In this document: positions 30,700 to 41,329 of the stretch, piece by piece | Layout of the letters: each line of letters opens with the position of its first letter | How positions within the stretch are numbered: position 1 is the stretch's first letter | Origin: Idiomarina seosinensis | Lineage (GTDB): Bacteria; Pseudomonadota; Gammaproteobacteria; Enterobacterales; Alteromonadaceae | DNA length: 64,000 nt | Assembly (NCBI RefSeq): GCF_003987275.1 | Contig: NZ_PIQF01000001.1 | Span: 496,001-560,000 of the forward strand | Reading direction: 5' to 3' | Program-made: the position numbers and the translations under genes | Notes under the pieces: generated by a model | What the model was told of the DNA's origin: nothing | Databases searched by the model: none | The model's input: only the letters and a program-made list of their open reading frames with translations

Positions 30700-31733
30700 C
30701 ATTACCCCGCTTAAATCAGGTAAGAACAACGGCTGTATTCAAACAACAGCCCGAAGACTTTCAAGTCCGCGAGCAGCTGCAAGTTGAGGACGAAGGAGAG
30801 GGCGAGCATCAATGGCTATGGATCAGAAAGAAGGGCGCTAATACACGCTTTGTTGCTGAGCGATTGGCGCAATTTGCGGGAGTAAATCCGCGCCAGGTTA
30901 GCTATTCAGGTATGAAAGATCGCAACGCGATAACTTGGCAGTGGTACTCGGTGCAGCTGCCGGGTAGTGATTTGCTGGACTGGTCGCAATTGGACGTGCC
31001 CGGGGTTTCTGTTGAACGAATTATTCGCCGTACTAAAAAGTTAAAGCTAGGTTTTCATAAGGCGAATCATTTTGTCATCCGGCTGCGTGATGTTGTTGAT
31101 AAAGCTCAGTTTGAACAGAATTGGAAGGCCCTCTGTGAGAAAGGTACGCTGAACTATTTTGGCAGTCAGCGATTTGGCCATGACGGCCAGAATGTAAGTT
31201 CAGCCCGCCAATGGATAGCGGCTGATAAACCGGGTAAAATTTCCAAAGCTAAACGCAGTTTGTGGTTATCTGCTATGCGTTCTTATTTATTCAATCATAT
31301 AGCCGCGGCACGTTTCCAGCAGCACGGTTTCACGCCATTAGCCGGCGACTGTGTCATGTTACAAGGTTCGCAGTCAGTATTTACGGTGCAGCAGTGGGAC
31401 GATGAATTACTTGCCAGACTGGCCAGTGGCGACATTCAATTAACCTGTCCAATGCCAGGAGAAGATGGCCCTGGTAAAGTTGAAGGGCAGGCAAGCGAAT
31501 TTGAGCAGCAACAGCTGGCCGAGTACAGCGACTGGATTGCCGATTTTGCGAAGGTGCGGCTTAAGGCCTCGCGGCGCCCGTGGCAGTTATTTTTACACCA
31601 ACCTCAATTAACCTGGCAGCAAGCCGACGTAACTATTGAATTTGCATTACCTACGGGAAGTTTTGCAACGACCTGTATCAATGAACTAATCGACCTGGCG
31701 GTGACTGATAATGATGAAAATTCTGTTGAGTAA
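30696..31733 (+). CDS. truD: tRNA pseudouridine(13) synthase
   Basis: Makes pseudouridine at position 13 of tRNA-Glu and others. It carries the family motif [18 protein letters not shown] with the catalytic Asp, [10 protein letters not shown] and [12 protein letters not shown], plus the TRUD insertion domain. I chose ATG 30696 (345 residues), overlapping the ispF stop; an upstream GTG at 30657 would add 13 residues inside ispF with no family support. Confidence 0.95.
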   Translation: MTLPRLNQVRTTAVFKQQPEDFQVREQLQVEDEGEGEHQWLWIRKKGANTRFVAERLAQFAGVNPRQVSYSGMKDRNAITWQWYSVQLPGSDLLDWSQLDVPGVSVERIIRRTKKLKLGFHKANHFVIRLRDVVDKAQFEQNWKALCEKGTLNYFGSQRFGHDGQNVSSARQWIAADKPGKISKAKRSLWLSAMRSYLFNHIAAARFQQHGFTPLAGDCVMLQGSQSVFTVQQWDDELLARLASGDIQLTCPMPGEDGPGKVEGQASEFEQQQLAEYSDWIADFAKVRLKASRRPWQLFLHQPQLTWQQADVTIEFALPTGSFATTCINELIDLAVTDNDENSVE

Positions 31734-32463
31734 TGACGATGGAGTGCATGCTCCGGGAATTCACGCCTTATACCGGGCATTAAAAGAAGTAGCGGATGTA
31801 CGCGTCATTGCGCCAGACCGTAACTGCAGTGGTGCTTCCAACTCATTAACATTGCACAATCCGTTGCGCTTACAAAAGCTCGACAATGGCTTTTATTCGT
31901 TAAATGGTACGCCAACGGATTGTGTTCATTTAGGCACCAACTCGCCGTTTGCAGACGAAGTCGATTTGGTCGTATCAGGTATTAATGATAGCCCTAACAT
32001 GGGCGATGATGTGTTGTATTCAGGAACCGTTGCAGCCGCGATGGAAGGGCGCTTTAAAGGATTGCCCGCTATCGCAGTATCGATGGGCGGCAAAGGCCAT
32101 GATTATTACGAGACAGCTGGACGCGTGGTCGCTGACATCGTAAAGGCAATGGAAGATAATCCGCTTAGACTTGATACAGTGCTTAATATTAACGTTCCGT
32201 ACACCACGTTTGATAAAATAAAAGGTACTCGAGTAACTCGCCTGGGACGTCGTCATCGTGCTGAAACGATGGTGCATGATCGAGACCCGTTTGGTCGCGA
32301 AATCTTTTGGTATGGTCCTATCGGGCATCATGCAGATGATGCGCCCGACACAGACTTTACTGCTGTCCACGAAGGTTATGTATCAATTACACCGTTAAGT
32401 TCGGACATGACTGCTAAGCGACATAAAGACACTCTTACTGAATGGTTATCTGCAGAAAAATGA
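31711..32463 (+). CDS. surE: 5'/3'-nucleotidase SurE
   Basis: Stationary-phase survival phosphatase acting on nucleoside monophosphates. 250 residues; the metal site is [16 protein letters not shown] at the N-terminus, followed by [14 protein letters not shown] and [24 protein letters not shown]. It begins inside the end of truD (23-bp overlap; two ATGs in a row) and ends overlapping the pcm start. Confidence 0.97.
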   Translation: MMKILLSNDDGVHAPGIHALYRALKEVADVRVIAPDRNCSGASNSLTLHNPLRLQKLDNGFYSLNGTPTDCVHLGTNSPFADEVDLVVSGINDSPNMGDDVLYSGTVAAAMEGRFKGLPAIAVSMGGKGHDYYETAGRVVADIVKAMEDNPLRLDTVLNINVPYTTFDKIKGTRVTRLGRRHRAETMVHDRDPFGREIFWYGPIGHHADDAPDTDFTAVHEGYVSITPLSSDMTAKRHKDTLTEWLSAEK

Positions 32464-33098
32464 CAAAATTCTCTTCATCCGGGGGCGCTAAAAAACTGGT
32501 TAATGTTTTACGTCAGGCCGGCATTACCAACGACAAAGTGCTATCCGTTATCGAGCAAACGCCGAGACAATTTTTTATGCCAGAATCGTTGGCACATAAA
32601 GCGTATGAAAATACCGCACTACCTATCGGTAATGGTCAGACAATATCGCAGCCGTTGATGGTGGCGACGATGACGCAGCTACTGATACAGCATAACTGCA
32701 GCCGGGTGCTGGAGATTGGAACGGGCTCCGGCTACCAAACGGCGATTTTGGCCCAACTGGTGGATCAGGTGTTTAGCGTAGAGCGGATAGCGCAATTGCA
32801 ATACCAGGCAAAGCGGCGTCTGCGTAATTTAGATTTGCATAATGTCGCGATGCGTCATGGCGACGGTTGGGAAGGCTGGCGCAGCAAAGCGCCGTTTGAT
32901 GGAATTATCGTTACTGCAGCTGCCGCACAAATACCGGATGCGTTAGTCGAACAATTAGCTGATGGTGGTGTATTAATTATCCCGGTCGGTGAGCAACAGC
33001 AGACGCTGACCGTATTACGCCGCTTTGGGGATAATATCGAACAGCAACGGATTGGTGATGTTCGATTTGTACCCTTGGTAAAGGGTGAACTACTTTGA
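32460..33098 (+). CDS. pcm: Protein-L-isoaspartate O-methyltransferase
   Basis: Repairs isoaspartyl residues in ageing proteins using SAM. The 212 residues contain [18 protein letters not shown], the SAM site [18 protein letters not shown] and the post-I motif near [10 protein letters not shown] 32460 overlaps the surE stop in ATGA; an earlier in-frame ATG at 32442 is less likely. The surE-pcm-nlpD-rpoS order is classic. Confidence 0.96.
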   Translation: MTKFSSSGGAKKLVNVLRQAGITNDKVLSVIEQTPRQFFMPESLAHKAYENTALPIGNGQTISQPLMVATMTQLLIQHNCSRVLEIGTGSGYQTAILAQLVDQVFSVERIAQLQYQAKRRLRNLDLHNVAMRHGDGWEGWRSKAPFDGIIVTAAAAQIPDALVEQLADGGVLIIPVGEQQQTLTVLRRFGDNIEQQRIGDVRFVPLVKGELL

Positions 33099-33682
33099 AA
33101 ATATTCTCGGCATTATACGACCGGGTGCTGCAATGGACGCAACATCCCAAGGCTGACTGGTTGCTCGCTGCTTTGAGTTTTACCGAGTCTGTTATCTTTC
33201 CTATCCCGCCAGATGTGATGTTGGCGCCGATGGCCATGACACAGCCAAAGCGAGCCTGGCGATTAGCGGGGCTAACCACAATAGCCTCGGTAGCCGGTGG
33301 AATACTGGGTTATCTACTGGGCTATTGGGCGTACGAAAGCCTGGTTTTGCCAGCGGTTGAATCACTGGGTTATCAACAAAAGCTGGAGCAAGTTACTGAA
33401 TGGTTTAAGCACTATGGCATCTGGATTGTGTTTATTGCGGGCTTTTCACCAATTCCTTACAAATTGTTTACGGTAACGGCCGGTGTTATGCAGATGGCGT
33501 TTTTACCCTTTGTTATTGCGTCTGCTATTAGCCGCGGCTTAAGATTCTATTTGGTTGCCTGGCTACTAAAAACCGGTGGACCAGCGATGGCCGTCAAGTT
33601 GCGGCTATACGTGGATCGGATTGGCTGGGGTGTTGTGGTACTCGCTGTGCTCGGGTATGTTATTTATCGAGCAAGTCGTTAA
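33095..33682 (+). CDS. yqaA: YqaA/DedA-family inner-membrane protein
   Basis: A 195-residue member of the SNARE-associated (DedA/VTT) superfamily, of the YqaA branch. Conserved features are the re-entrant [15 protein letters not shown] near residue 30 and [19 protein letters not shown] near residue 120; four or five hydrophobic stretches are seen. It starts with TTG overlapping the pcm stop. Lipid-carrier or lipid scrambling roles are known for relatives; the substrate here is unknown. Confidence 0.88.
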   Translation: MKIFSALYDRVLQWTQHPKADWLLAALSFTESVIFPIPPDVMLAPMAMTQPKRAWRLAGLTTIASVAGGILGYLLGYWAYESLVLPAVESLGYQQKLEQVTEWFKHYGIWIVFIAGFSPIPYKLFTVTAGVMQMAFLPFVIASAISRGLRFYLVAWLLKTGGPAMAVKLRLYVDRIGWGVVVLAVLGYVIYRASR

Positions 33683-33691
33683 GGACACCTC

Positions 33692-34624
33692 ATGGACGTG
33701 AGACACCGGCACTCATTGCCAATGACAACTGTTATTGTTTTTATTGGGCTGATCAGTTTCATCAGCGGTTGCTCGAGTAGGTCAACCCCGGCGCCGGTGG
33801 AGGAGCTTTACACTGGCAAAACTTATAAAGACTACGAAGCCAATTCTCTAACGGACAAAACCTATCAGGTAGAAGCCGGCGAAACACTTTATTCCATTGC
33901 TTTTCGAGCTAACCAAGATGTCAATCAACTGGCAAAACTTAATAATTTGTCAAAGCCTTACGTTATTTACCCGGGACAACGGCTAAAGCTAAAGGGTGAT
34001 GTCGCACAACCACGTCCTACTTCTCCGGTTGCTGAAACTAAACCGAATAACAATACTAGTTCTAGCTCTCAAAAAGATATAAAGCAGCCCGTTGCCAAGA
34101 CTCAACAGAAAGAGTATGGTCAAAAAGTAGACAAGAAAAAAACAGTTGCAAAACAAACAACTAAGGCGAAAAGCGAAACACCGAAAAAACGAGAGAAAAG
34201 AGTAATAACGGCGGCACCAAGGTCTCGCCAGGAAAACGTGAAAAACCGCGATATTCAATGGCGTTGGCCATCAACTGGACAAGTTATAAAGGACTTTTCG
34301 GTCGCGGAACGTGGTAATAAAGGATTAGATTTTGCTGGCCAGCGAGGCGATCCGGTGATCGCAGCAGCCGCTGGAAAAGTAGTTTATGTGGGAGACGCGT
34401 TGCGCGGTTTTGGTCGTTTAATTATATTGAAACATAACGATGATTTTATAACTGCCTACGCCCACAACGACAAGATTCTTGTTAAAGAGCAAGATTGGGT
34501 AGATGTTGGTGAAACGATTGGAGAAATGGGGGATTCGGGTTCGCAGCGAGTGAAGCTTCATTTTGAAGTACGTTATCGCGGAAAATCTGTGAACCCACGC
34601 CATTATTTACCAAAATCCCGCTAG
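33692..34624 (+). CDS. nlpD: NlpD-like murein hydrolase activator lipoprotein
   Basis: Outer-membrane lipoprotein that activates the amidase AmiC during daughter-cell separation. 310 residues: signal peptide with lipobox FISGC, a LysM domain (YQVEAGETLYSIAF, about residues 58-102), a Lys/Thr/Gln-rich linker, and a C-terminal M23 domain from about 195. The M23 zinc ligands look incomplete (GLDFAGQRGDPV where enzymes have HxxxD), as in known NlpD, which is an activator rather than an enzyme. rpoS follows. Confidence 0.94.
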   Translation: MDVRHRHSLPMTTVIVFIGLISFISGCSSRSTPAPVEELYTGKTYKDYEANSLTDKTYQVEAGETLYSIAFRANQDVNQLAKLNNLSKPYVIYPGQRLKLKGDVAQPRPTSPVAETKPNNNTSSSSQKDIKQPVAKTQQKEYGQKVDKKKTVAKQTTKAKSETPKKREKRVITAAPRSRQENVKNRDIQWRWPSTGQVIKDFSVAERGNKGLDFAGQRGDPVIAAAAGKVVYVGDALRGFGRLIILKHNDDFITAYAHNDKILVKEQDWVDVGETIGEMGDSGSQRVKLHFEVRYRGKSVNPRHYLPKSR

Positions 34625-34708
34625 TGAAGGCGCGGATTATAATTATAAAAAAGGATAAGGAAGTCAGCGTGTCGTTCGTCACGAAGTAGAAAACAAGGGG
34701 AAGTTGTT

Positions 34709-35710
34709 ATGAGTAGGACTAAGCCAGAGCTGACAGAAAATGATGGCATAAATGCAGACGCTGTGGATGAAGAGAGCCAAACTTCTGAAACTGGGGACGT
34801 TATTGATCGAGTTGCAGAGGTCGAAGAAGCAGCACTAGAAGAGGCATTATCGTCAGGCTCACAATATCAGCGAAAAATGGATGCCACCCAAATGTATTTG
34901 GGTGAAATAGGCTTTTCACCTCTATTAACAGCGGCGGAAGAAGTGTTTTACTCCAGGCGCGCACTGAAAGGCGATCAAGCGGCACGCCGACGGATGATTG
35001 AGAGTAACCTGCGGTTGGTGGTTAAAATAGCAAGGCGATACTCTAATCGGGGACTGGCGCTGTTAGACTTGGTTGAAGAAGGCAACTTAGGATTGATTAG
35101 AGCGGTCGAAAAATTCGATCCTGAGCGTGGCTTTCGATTTTCGACTTACGCTACTTGGTGGATTCGGCAGACCATAGAGCGCGCTATCATGAATCAGACG
35201 CGAACCATCAGGCTGCCGATTCATGTTGTAAAAGAACTCAACGTTTACCTTCGCGCAGCTCGAGAGCTTGCGCATAAGCTGGACCACGAACCTACTGCCG
35301 AAGACATTGCTCGCAGTCTGGATAAACCGGTCGCGGACATTAACAAAATGCTGCGTTTAAACGAGCGTATCGCGTCTGTGGATATGCCGATGGGCGGCGA
35401 TGGTGACAAAGCCTTATTGGACTTATTAACCGATGACAGCGATGGTGGTCCGGAAGGTGTTCTGCAAGACGGCGATCTTAAAGAGCGTATTACGGAATGG
35501 CTAGACGCGCTTAGTCCCAAGCAAAAAGAGGTACTTGCCCGCCGGTTTGGATTACTAGGCTACGAGGCCTCTACTTTAGAGGATGTGGGCTATGAGATTG
35601 GATTAACCCGCGAACGGGTGCGGCAAATACAGGTAGAAGCTCTGCGTAAGCTACGTGACTTTCTTAAACAGCGCGGTCTTACGCTGGACTCGCTATTTTC
35701 TCCTAATTAA
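34709..35710 (+). CDS. rpoS: RNA polymerase sigma factor RpoS
   Basis: Master sigma factor of stationary phase and general stress. 333 residues; region 2 shows [21 protein letters not shown] and the tryptophan-rich [16 protein letters not shown], region 3 [17 protein letters not shown], and region 4 ends in [20 protein letters not shown]. An AAGGGG-type ribosome site precedes the ATG. As in E. coli, an nlpD-internal promoter would be expected but I could not define it. Confidence 0.97.
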   Translation: MSRTKPELTENDGINADAVDEESQTSETGDVIDRVAEVEEAALEEALSSGSQYQRKMDATQMYLGEIGFSPLLTAAEEVFYSRRALKGDQAARRRMIESNLRLVVKIARRYSNRGLALLDLVEEGNLGLIRAVEKFDPERGFRFSTYATWWIRQTIERAIMNQTRTIRLPIHVVKELNVYLRAARELAHKLDHEPTAEDIARSLDKPVADINKMLRLNERIASVDMPMGGDGDKALLDLLTDDSDGGPEGVLQDGDLKERITEWLDALSPKQKEVLARRFGLLGYEASTLEDVGYEIGLTRERVRQIQVEALRKLRDFLKQRGLTLDSLFSPN

Positions 35711-35712
35711 TG

Positions 35713-35738
35713 AAAGGCGCTCATTTGAGCGCCTTTTT
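35713..35738 (+). terminator. rpoS terminator overlapping the mutS 3' end
   Basis: An 11-bp perfect stem (aaaggcgctca / tgagcgccttt) with a 2-base loop is followed by TTTTT on the plus strand. The right arm also encodes the last codons of mutS, and the left arm includes its stop. On the minus strand the T run is weak, so it mainly serves rpoS. Confidence 0.9.
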
Positions 35739-38294
35739 CCATTCATAGAGCAAATCAAGTGCTTGTTTAGGGGTCAGATCGTTAACCTCTAATTCTTTTA
35801 ACTGACTTTCCAGTGCCGTCACGGAGTCATCAATAGGTTGTTCTGGTGAGGGCTCCGGTAACGGCAATGTTTGTTGGCCTGTCTGAGCCTCTGCTTCCAA
35901 ACTCTGTAACTTCACTTTTGCCGCTTTAATGACCATTTGCGGAACACCTGCCAGAGCCGCGACTTGCAAACCAAAACTTTGGTTTGCAGAGCCATCTTTG
36001 ACGCGATGTAAAAACACAATGCTGTCGTTATGTTGTTGAGCTTCTACATGCACGTTAACTGTTGCCGGCAATCGCTCAGCCAGCTCGGTGAGCTCGAAAT
36101 AATGGGTTGCAAACAACGTTAAACAGGTACTGTTAATGGCCAGGTGTTCAGCTACCGCCCATGCCAGTGATAAACCGTCATAGGTTGAAGTACCCCGACC
36201 AATTTCATCCATTAGCACTAAGCTTTGCGGAGTGGCGTTATGTAATATATTGGCGGTCTCGGTCATTTCCACCATAAACGTAGAACGCCCGGAGGCAATA
36301 TCATCAGCAGCGCCAATACGCGTGAAGATTCGGTCGAATTGACCGATGCTGGCTGATTTTGCAGGCACAAAGCAACCCATATGAGCCAGGATGACAATTA
36401 ACGCTGCTTGTCGCATATAGGTTGATTTACCACCCATATTCGGGCCGGTAATCATCAGCATTTTACGTTCGGGTGTTAGGTTGATGTCATTAGCAATAAA
36501 CGGCTCGTCGCTAAGTCTTTCAATAACAGGATGACGCGATTGGCTTAACTGTAACAGGTTATTCTCGTTCGCTAATTTGGGGCGGCAGTAATTTTCTTCT
36601 AATGCCAGCTGTGCAAAGGCTGCCAAAGTGTCCAGTTCAGCCACGGCTGCAGCGCTTTGCTGGAGTTCGGCAACCCAGGGTAAACAATGGTCAAATAGTT
36701 GATCGTATAACCATTTTTCGCGGGCTAATGATTTTGCTTGTGCTGTTAACACTTTGTCTTCGTGCGCTTTTAACTCTGGAATAATATAGCGTTCAGTATT
36801 TTTAAGAGTCTGCCGGCGTTGATATTCCGCAGGTATATCGCCTGAGGCATTGCGCGATACTTCAATAAAATAGCCATGCACTTTGTTATAGCCAACTTTA
36901 AGCGTAGCGATACCCGTCCGTTGTCGCTCTCTGCTTTCCAGTTGGGTCAGATAGTCAGTGGCGCCTGAAGCCAAGTCGCGTAGTTCATCCAGTTGCTCAT
37001 CATAACCCTTGGCAATCACTCCTCCATCCCGAATAAGCATCGGTGGTTGTTCAATGATAGCTTTGGCTAATAAGTCTTGTAGTGGTTCAAACTCGGCAAT
37101 ACGCTCAGCGATAAAAGCTAGCGATGGTAGATTACACTCGGCTTTTATCTCAGGTAGCAACTCCAGGCTATCGCGCAGCCGGGCGAAATCTTTGGGTCGG
37201 GCGCTGCGCAGCCCTATTCGGGCGACAATTCGCTCAATATCAGCCAGCTGTTTTAACTGTTGTTGTAACGCTTTGTACCGCTCATCATCGCTCAAACCCT
37301 CAACGGCGTCGTAGCGCTGTTGCAGTATTTCATGGTCTCTGATCGGCCGTTGCAGCCAGCGCTGGAAATTGCGACTGCCCATTGCTGATACTGTCTCATC
37401 GAGTACTGCGGACAAATGCGTGTCCGCTGCCGCTAAGCTTTGCTGCAGTTCCAGATTACGGCGTGTCGCCGCGTCCAGAATAATAGCGTCATCAGGTGGC
37501 TCTTGCAGCAACGCGCGGATATGCGGCAAAGCGGCTCGCTGCGTTTCTTGCACATAATGCAGAACGGCGCCTGCTGCGCTTAATAGTGGACTGTGGTCTT
37601 CGATTCCAAAGCCACGTAAATGTTGCGTATTAAATTGACGGGTTAACAGACCCTGAGCTGTATCGATATCAAATTCCCAAACAGCCCGTCGACAACAGCG
37701 GCTATTGGCCAGCGGTAGTTGGTTTAATTCAAAGCCTTCTGGATAGAGGAGTTCGGCTGGCTGCAACCGCTGTAATTCGGCAGCTAATTGTTCACGTGAC
37801 TGAGCGGAGGACAACCAAAAGCGGCCACTGCTTAATTCTAATGCGGCGATGGCAAAGCCGTTTTTTAATGGGTTTATGGCGGTAAGAAGGTTTTGCTGAC
37901 GCTCGGTCAGCAAAGACTCATCAGTAATAGTGCCGGGTGTTAAAATGCGAACAACTTTACGCTCTACCGGGCCTTTGCTGGTGGCCGGGTCGCCAATTTG
38001 CTCGCAAATGGCAACCGATTCGCCCTTGTTCACTAATCGTGCTAAATAATTTTCCACCGCGTGATAAGGAACGCCGGCCATTGGTATTGGCTCGCCGTTG
38101 CTAACACCGCGTTTGGTTAAAGAAATATCAAGTAATTGTGCCGCACGTTTAGCATCATCAAAGAAAAGCTCGTAAAAATCGCCCATTCGATAGAACAATA
38201 ACATGTCCGTATGTTCAGCTTTTATACGAAGGTATTGCTGCATCATGGGTGTGTGTGATTGGATCGTCTGTTCAGAAATGGCTGATGCTGGCAT
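35721..38294 (-). CDS. mutS: DNA mismatch repair protein MutS
   Basis: Recognises mismatches and recruits MutL. 857 residues; the mismatch-wedging Phe is in [11 protein letters not shown] (Phe40-Tyr-Glu), connector and lever domains follow, and the ABC ATPase has Walker [10 protein letters not shown] and signature [14 protein letters not shown], with the Walker B region [17 protein letters not shown] short C-terminal tetramerisation tail is present. It converges on rpoS and is 34 bp from the divergent pncC. Confidence 0.98.
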   Translation of the reverse strand: MPASAISEQTIQSHTPMMQQYLRIKAEHTDMLLFYRMGDFYELFFDDAKRAAQLLDISLTKRGVSNGEPIPMAGVPYHAVENYLARLVNKGESVAICEQIGDPATSKGPVERKVVRILTPGTITDESLLTERQQNLLTAINPLKNGFAIAALELSSGRFWLSSAQSREQLAAELQRLQPAELLYPEGFELNQLPLANSRCCRRAVWEFDIDTAQGLLTRQFNTQHLRGFGIEDHSPLLSAAGAVLHYVQETQRAALPHIRALLQEPPDDAIILDAATRRNLELQQSLAAADTHLSAVLDETVSAMGSRNFQRWLQRPIRDHEILQQRYDAVEGLSDDERYKALQQQLKQLADIERIVARIGLRSARPKDFARLRDSLELLPEIKAECNLPSLAFIAERIAEFEPLQDLLAKAIIEQPPMLIRDGGVIAKGYDEQLDELRDLASGATDYLTQLESRERQRTGIATLKVGYNKVHGYFIEVSRNASGDIPAEYQRRQTLKNTERYIIPELKAHEDKVLTAQAKSLAREKWLYDQLFDHCLPWVAELQQSAAAVAELDTLAAFAQLALEENYCRPKLANENNLLQLSQSRHPVIERLSDEPFIANDINLTPERKMLMITGPNMGGKSTYMRQAALIVILAHMGCFVPAKSASIGQFDRIFTRIGAADDIASGRSTFMVEMTETANILHNATPQSLVLMDEIGRGTSTYDGLSLAWAVAEHLAINSTCLTLFATHYFELTELAERLPATVNVHVEAQQHNDSIVFLHRVKDGSANQSFGLQVAALAGVPQMVIKAAKVKLQSLEAEAQTGQQTLPLPEPSPEQPIDDSVTALESQLKELEVNDLTPKQALDLLYEWKKALK

Positions 38295-38328
38295 ACTTTA
38301 AATTATCTTTTTTTGGGATGCGAAAGTT

Positions 38329-38832
38329 ATGGTAACAAGCCAACAAAACTGGGCGCAACTGATATCACTAGCTACGGTAGTCGGCGAAGCCCTGACACAA
38401 AAAAAACAGACCTTGGCGACCGCAGAGTCTTGTACTGGCGGAGGTATAGGATACGTGATTACCGAAGTCGCGGGAAGCTCTGCTTGGTTTAATGGCGGAT
38501 TAATAACCTATACTAACGCGTTAAAGCAACAGTGGCTGCAAGTGCCAGAGTCGGTGTTGAATTCCGTTGGTGCTGTTTCTGCTGAATGTGTAGCAGCAAT
38601 GGCGCAAGGAGCACGTAAAGCCGCAGCAGCCGACTGGTCCATTGCGGTGAGTGGCATTGCTGGACCGGGAGGGGGCAGTGCCAGCAAGCCTGTTGGTTTA
38701 GTTTGGTTGAGTATCGCTGGGGAAAACTACTGCGAAACACTCTCAGAGGTGTTTACCGGAGACCGACAAACGGTGCGCGAAAAGACCATTGTAAAGGCAT
38801 TATCGGTGTTGTTAAAAAATTTAGAACAATGA
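38329..38832 (+). CDS. pncC: Nicotinamide-nucleotide amidohydrolase (CinA C-terminal domain)
   Basis: Deamidates nicotinamide mononucleotide in pyridine nucleotide recycling. 167 residues, a stand-alone CinA C-terminal domain with TLATAESCTGGGIGYVIT (nucleophile Ser), SAECVAAMAQGARKAA and GIAGPGGGSASKPVGLVW. Its place just before recA matches many gammaproteobacteria (E. coli ygaD). Confidence 0.94.
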   Translation: MVTSQQNWAQLISLATVVGEALTQKKQTLATAESCTGGGIGYVITEVAGSSAWFNGGLITYTNALKQQWLQVPESVLNSVGAVSAECVAAMAQGARKAAAADWSIAVSGIAGPGGGSASKPVGLVWLSIAGENYCETLSEVFTGDRQTVREKTIVKALSVLLKNLEQ

Positions 38833-38833
38833 C

Positions 38834-38861
38834 TTGATACTGTGGAAACATACAGTATACT
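38834..38861 (+). promoter_or_regulatory. recA sigma-70 promoter containing a LexA box
   Basis: TTGATA (38834-38839) and TATACT (38856-38861) are 16 bp apart. The SOS box TACTGTGGAAACATACAGTA at 38838-38857 fits CTGT-N8-ACAG perfectly and lies between and over the two elements, so LexA binding would block polymerase. Confidence 0.93.
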
Positions 38862-38897
38862 GTTTATAAAACCAGTAATTAATATTTGGAGCATAAT

Positions 38898-39974
38898 ATG
38901 AGCAACGATCGTTCAAAAGCACTGGATGCAGCACTTGGACAGATTGAACGTCAATTTGGTAAAGGTTCAATCATGCGTCTGGGCGACAACCAGACCATGG
39001 ATATTGACTCGGTCTCTACTGGCTCGTTAGGGCTGGATGTTGCACTAGGCATTGGCGGTTTGCCATTTGGCCGAGTGATTGAAATATACGGCCCGGAAGC
39101 CAGCGGTAAAACGACGCTGACGTTGCAAGTAATTGCCGAGGCGCAAAAATCCGGTAAAACCTGTGCGTTTGTCGACGCTGAACATGCTCTGGATCCAATT
39201 TATGCTGAAGCGTTGGGTGTGCAAGTCGATGACTTGCTGGTATCTCAACCTGATACCGGTGAACAAGCCCTGGAAATCTGCGATATGTTAGTACGTTCGG
39301 GGGGTGTCGACGTCGTGATTGTTGACTCGGTGGCAGCACTGACGCCAAAAGCTGAAATTGAAGGCGAAATGGGAGATAGCCACGTTGGTTTGCAAGCCCG
39401 CCTTATGTCGCAGGCATTGCGTAAGCTGACCTCGAACATCAAAAAATCAAATTGCATGTGTATCTTCATCAACCAAATTCGTATGAAGATAGGGGTTATG
39501 TTTGGTAACCCGGAAACCACTACCGGTGGTAACGCGTTAAAATTCTATTCATCGGTACGTCTTGATATTCGCCGCACAGGCGCTTTGAAAGAGGGTGATG
39601 AAGTTGTTGGTAATGAAACCCGCGTAAAAGTGGTGAAAAATAAAGTAGCGCCTCCATTTAAAGAAGCCAACTTCCAAATTCTTTATGGCCGCGGCATTTC
39701 AAAAGAAGGTGAGCTTATTGACCTGGGTGTTAAGCACAAAATGGTTGATAAAGCCGGTGCTTGGTATAGCTACAACGGCGATAAAATTGGTCAGGGTAAA
39801 GCTAACTCAATGAAGTTTATGCAGGAAAACCCAAAAATTGCTGATGAGTTAGAAGGTCGTTTACGCGAGTTGTTGTTGGCAAAACCAGTAAAAAGAACAA
39901 AAGAAGACAGAGAAGCAGAAAAAGCCGAGAAGGCAGCTAAAGCTAAAGCCGACGACGACTTATCTCTGACCTAA
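38898..39974 (+). CDS. recA: Recombinase RecA
   Basis: ATP-dependent strand-exchange protein and coprotease of the SOS response. 358 residues from ATG 38898, preceded by TTGGAG; an in-frame TTG at 38886 overlaps that ribosome site. Walker A is [10 protein letters not shown]1 and L2 loops surround [14 protein letters not shown] and [17 protein letters not shown], and the C-terminal tail is acidic and Lys-rich. Transcription is under LexA control by the box upstream. Its stop overlaps the convergent dGTPase gene stop. Confidence 0.98.
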   Translation: MSNDRSKALDAALGQIERQFGKGSIMRLGDNQTMDIDSVSTGSLGLDVALGIGGLPFGRVIEIYGPEASGKTTLTLQVIAEAQKSGKTCAFVDAEHALDPIYAEALGVQVDDLLVSQPDTGEQALEICDMLVRSGGVDVVIVDSVAALTPKAEIEGEMGDSHVGLQARLMSQALRKLTSNIKKSNCMCIFINQIRMKIGVMFGNPETTTGGNALKFYSSVRLDIRRTGALKEGDEVVGNETRVKVVKNKVAPPFKEANFQILYGRGISKEGELIDLGVKHKMVDKAGAWYSYNGDKIGQGKANSMKFMQENPKIADELEGRLRELLLAKPVKRTKEDREAEKAEKAAKAKADDDLSLT

Positions 39975-41311
39975 CCAATGATGCGAGCGGAAAACATCTC
40001 TTGATGTAGTTTCGCCGCATAGGCATCTGTCATTCCAGCAAGGTAATCTGCAATAACCCGTTGTGGATTACCTGCTTTTCCCTCATCAAGCTTGTCTTTT
40101 TCTAACAAGTATCGATGTTTAGTATTTTCCGGAAGTAGTCGCTCAGGATCAACGGATAAAGCGTCAAATAGCTCCATAACAACTTGTTGTCCTTTAAATT
40201 CCTGCACCTGCATCTCCGGCTTTCTGATAACAAAGCGAAAAATAAACTGCTTGAGAGCGTTTAACAACTGTTGCTCCGGTGAGCCTAAGTTCGCCTCGTA
40301 TTGTAATAAAGGCTCTTTAAACTGTGCCGAATAAGTTTCTAGTCTGGCAGAAGTCAGTAGGCGATTAACTAATCCGCCGATAGCGCGCTTGCGCTTATAA
40401 TGTTGTTCAGAAAATAGCTGATCGGTTAGCTCAGTAGCGTTAAAGTCGCTAAGTTGCTGTTCCAGCTCCTGCAACAGGTCAAACATTTGAGCCATCCACA
40501 GCTCTCTATTAATCAGTCCAACAACAATTGCATCCTCCAAATCATGGACGCCGTAGGCAATATCATCGGCCAACTCCATAATAGAAGCGTCGACACTTTT
40601 AAATTGACTCTGGCCATGTGTGCTGGCCGAAGGAGCCATTGAAAATGTCTGTAATTGTTGCTTGTCACTGTCTGACAATACCTTTAAAACCCACGACAAA
40701 GCGGTTTGATCGTCGTCGTATAAGGCTTTTGCCGGTAACCAGTCGCGGGTTGGCAGATGACGAAAATCGCTAATGTCGCTAGGTAACGTCTGTCGGCATG
40801 CCTGATTCATTGTGACTGGATATTTGAGTAACCCGAGCAGGGAGCGTCGAGATAAATTCATTCCTGCCGATGGTGTATAGGCTTCAAGCTGCGTCACTAT
40901 TCTGAATGTCTGCCCATTGCCTTCAAATCCGCCGTGGTGTCGCATCATATAGTTTAAGGCGATTTCACCACCATGCCCGTAGGGCGGGTGGCCTATATCG
41001 TGAGCCAGACATAAAGACTCTATTAACGGCTCTGATAGCTTTAGGTCGCGTGCTAGATCCGATTGATGATATTGAAAATGCACCACCAGACTACTGCCAA
41101 TTTGGCTGGCTTCTAATGAGTGAGTGAGTCGAGTACGGGGGAAGTCGTGCATACCGATATACATAACTTGAGTTTTAGCTTGTAAGCGGCGAAAGGCGGC
41201 CGAATGCAGAATACGGGCTTTGTCCTTTTGAAACGGATTGCGCGTGTCGCCGGCGCGCTCTGCTGAGACAGAGCCGTGTATTCGCTCAAACCAAGATTCT
41301 GATATGTGCAT
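39971..41311 (-). CDS. dgt: dGTPase-like HD-domain triphosphohydrolase
   Basis: Hydrolyses dGTP (or other dNTPs) to the nucleoside and triphosphate, affecting dNTP pools and sometimes phage defence. 446 residues; HD-domain metal ligands are His64 (RLTHSLEAS), the pair His104-Asp105 ([17 protein letters not shown]) and the distant Asp in [16 protein letters not shown]. Length suits the Dgt-like type-2 subgroup. It lies 18 bp downstream of the EAL-HDOD gene on the same strand. Confidence 0.9.
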   Translation of the reverse strand: MHISESWFERIHGSVSAERAGDTRNPFQKDKARILHSAAFRRLQAKTQVMYIGMHDFPRTRLTHSLEASQIGSSLVVHFQYHQSDLARDLKLSEPLIESLCLAHDIGHPPYGHGGEIALNYMMRHHGGFEGNGQTFRIVTQLEAYTPSAGMNLSRRSLLGLLKYPVTMNQACRQTLPSDISDFRHLPTRDWLPAKALYDDDQTALSWVLKVLSDSDKQQLQTFSMAPSASTHGQSQFKSVDASIMELADDIAYGVHDLEDAIVVGLINRELWMAQMFDLLQELEQQLSDFNATELTDQLFSEQHYKRKRAIGGLVNRLLTSARLETYSAQFKEPLLQYEANLGSPEQQLLNALKQFIFRFVIRKPEMQVQEFKGQQVVMELFDALSVDPERLLPENTKHRYLLEKDKLDEGKAGNPQRVIADYLAGMTDAYAAKLHQEMFSARIIG

Positions 41312-41329
41312 GATTACTTCCTGCTTGCC

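Noticed and set aside
38886-38897. Earlier TTG start for recA
   Set aside because: TTGGAG is better read as the ribosome site for the ATG at 38898, which matches the conserved RecA start.
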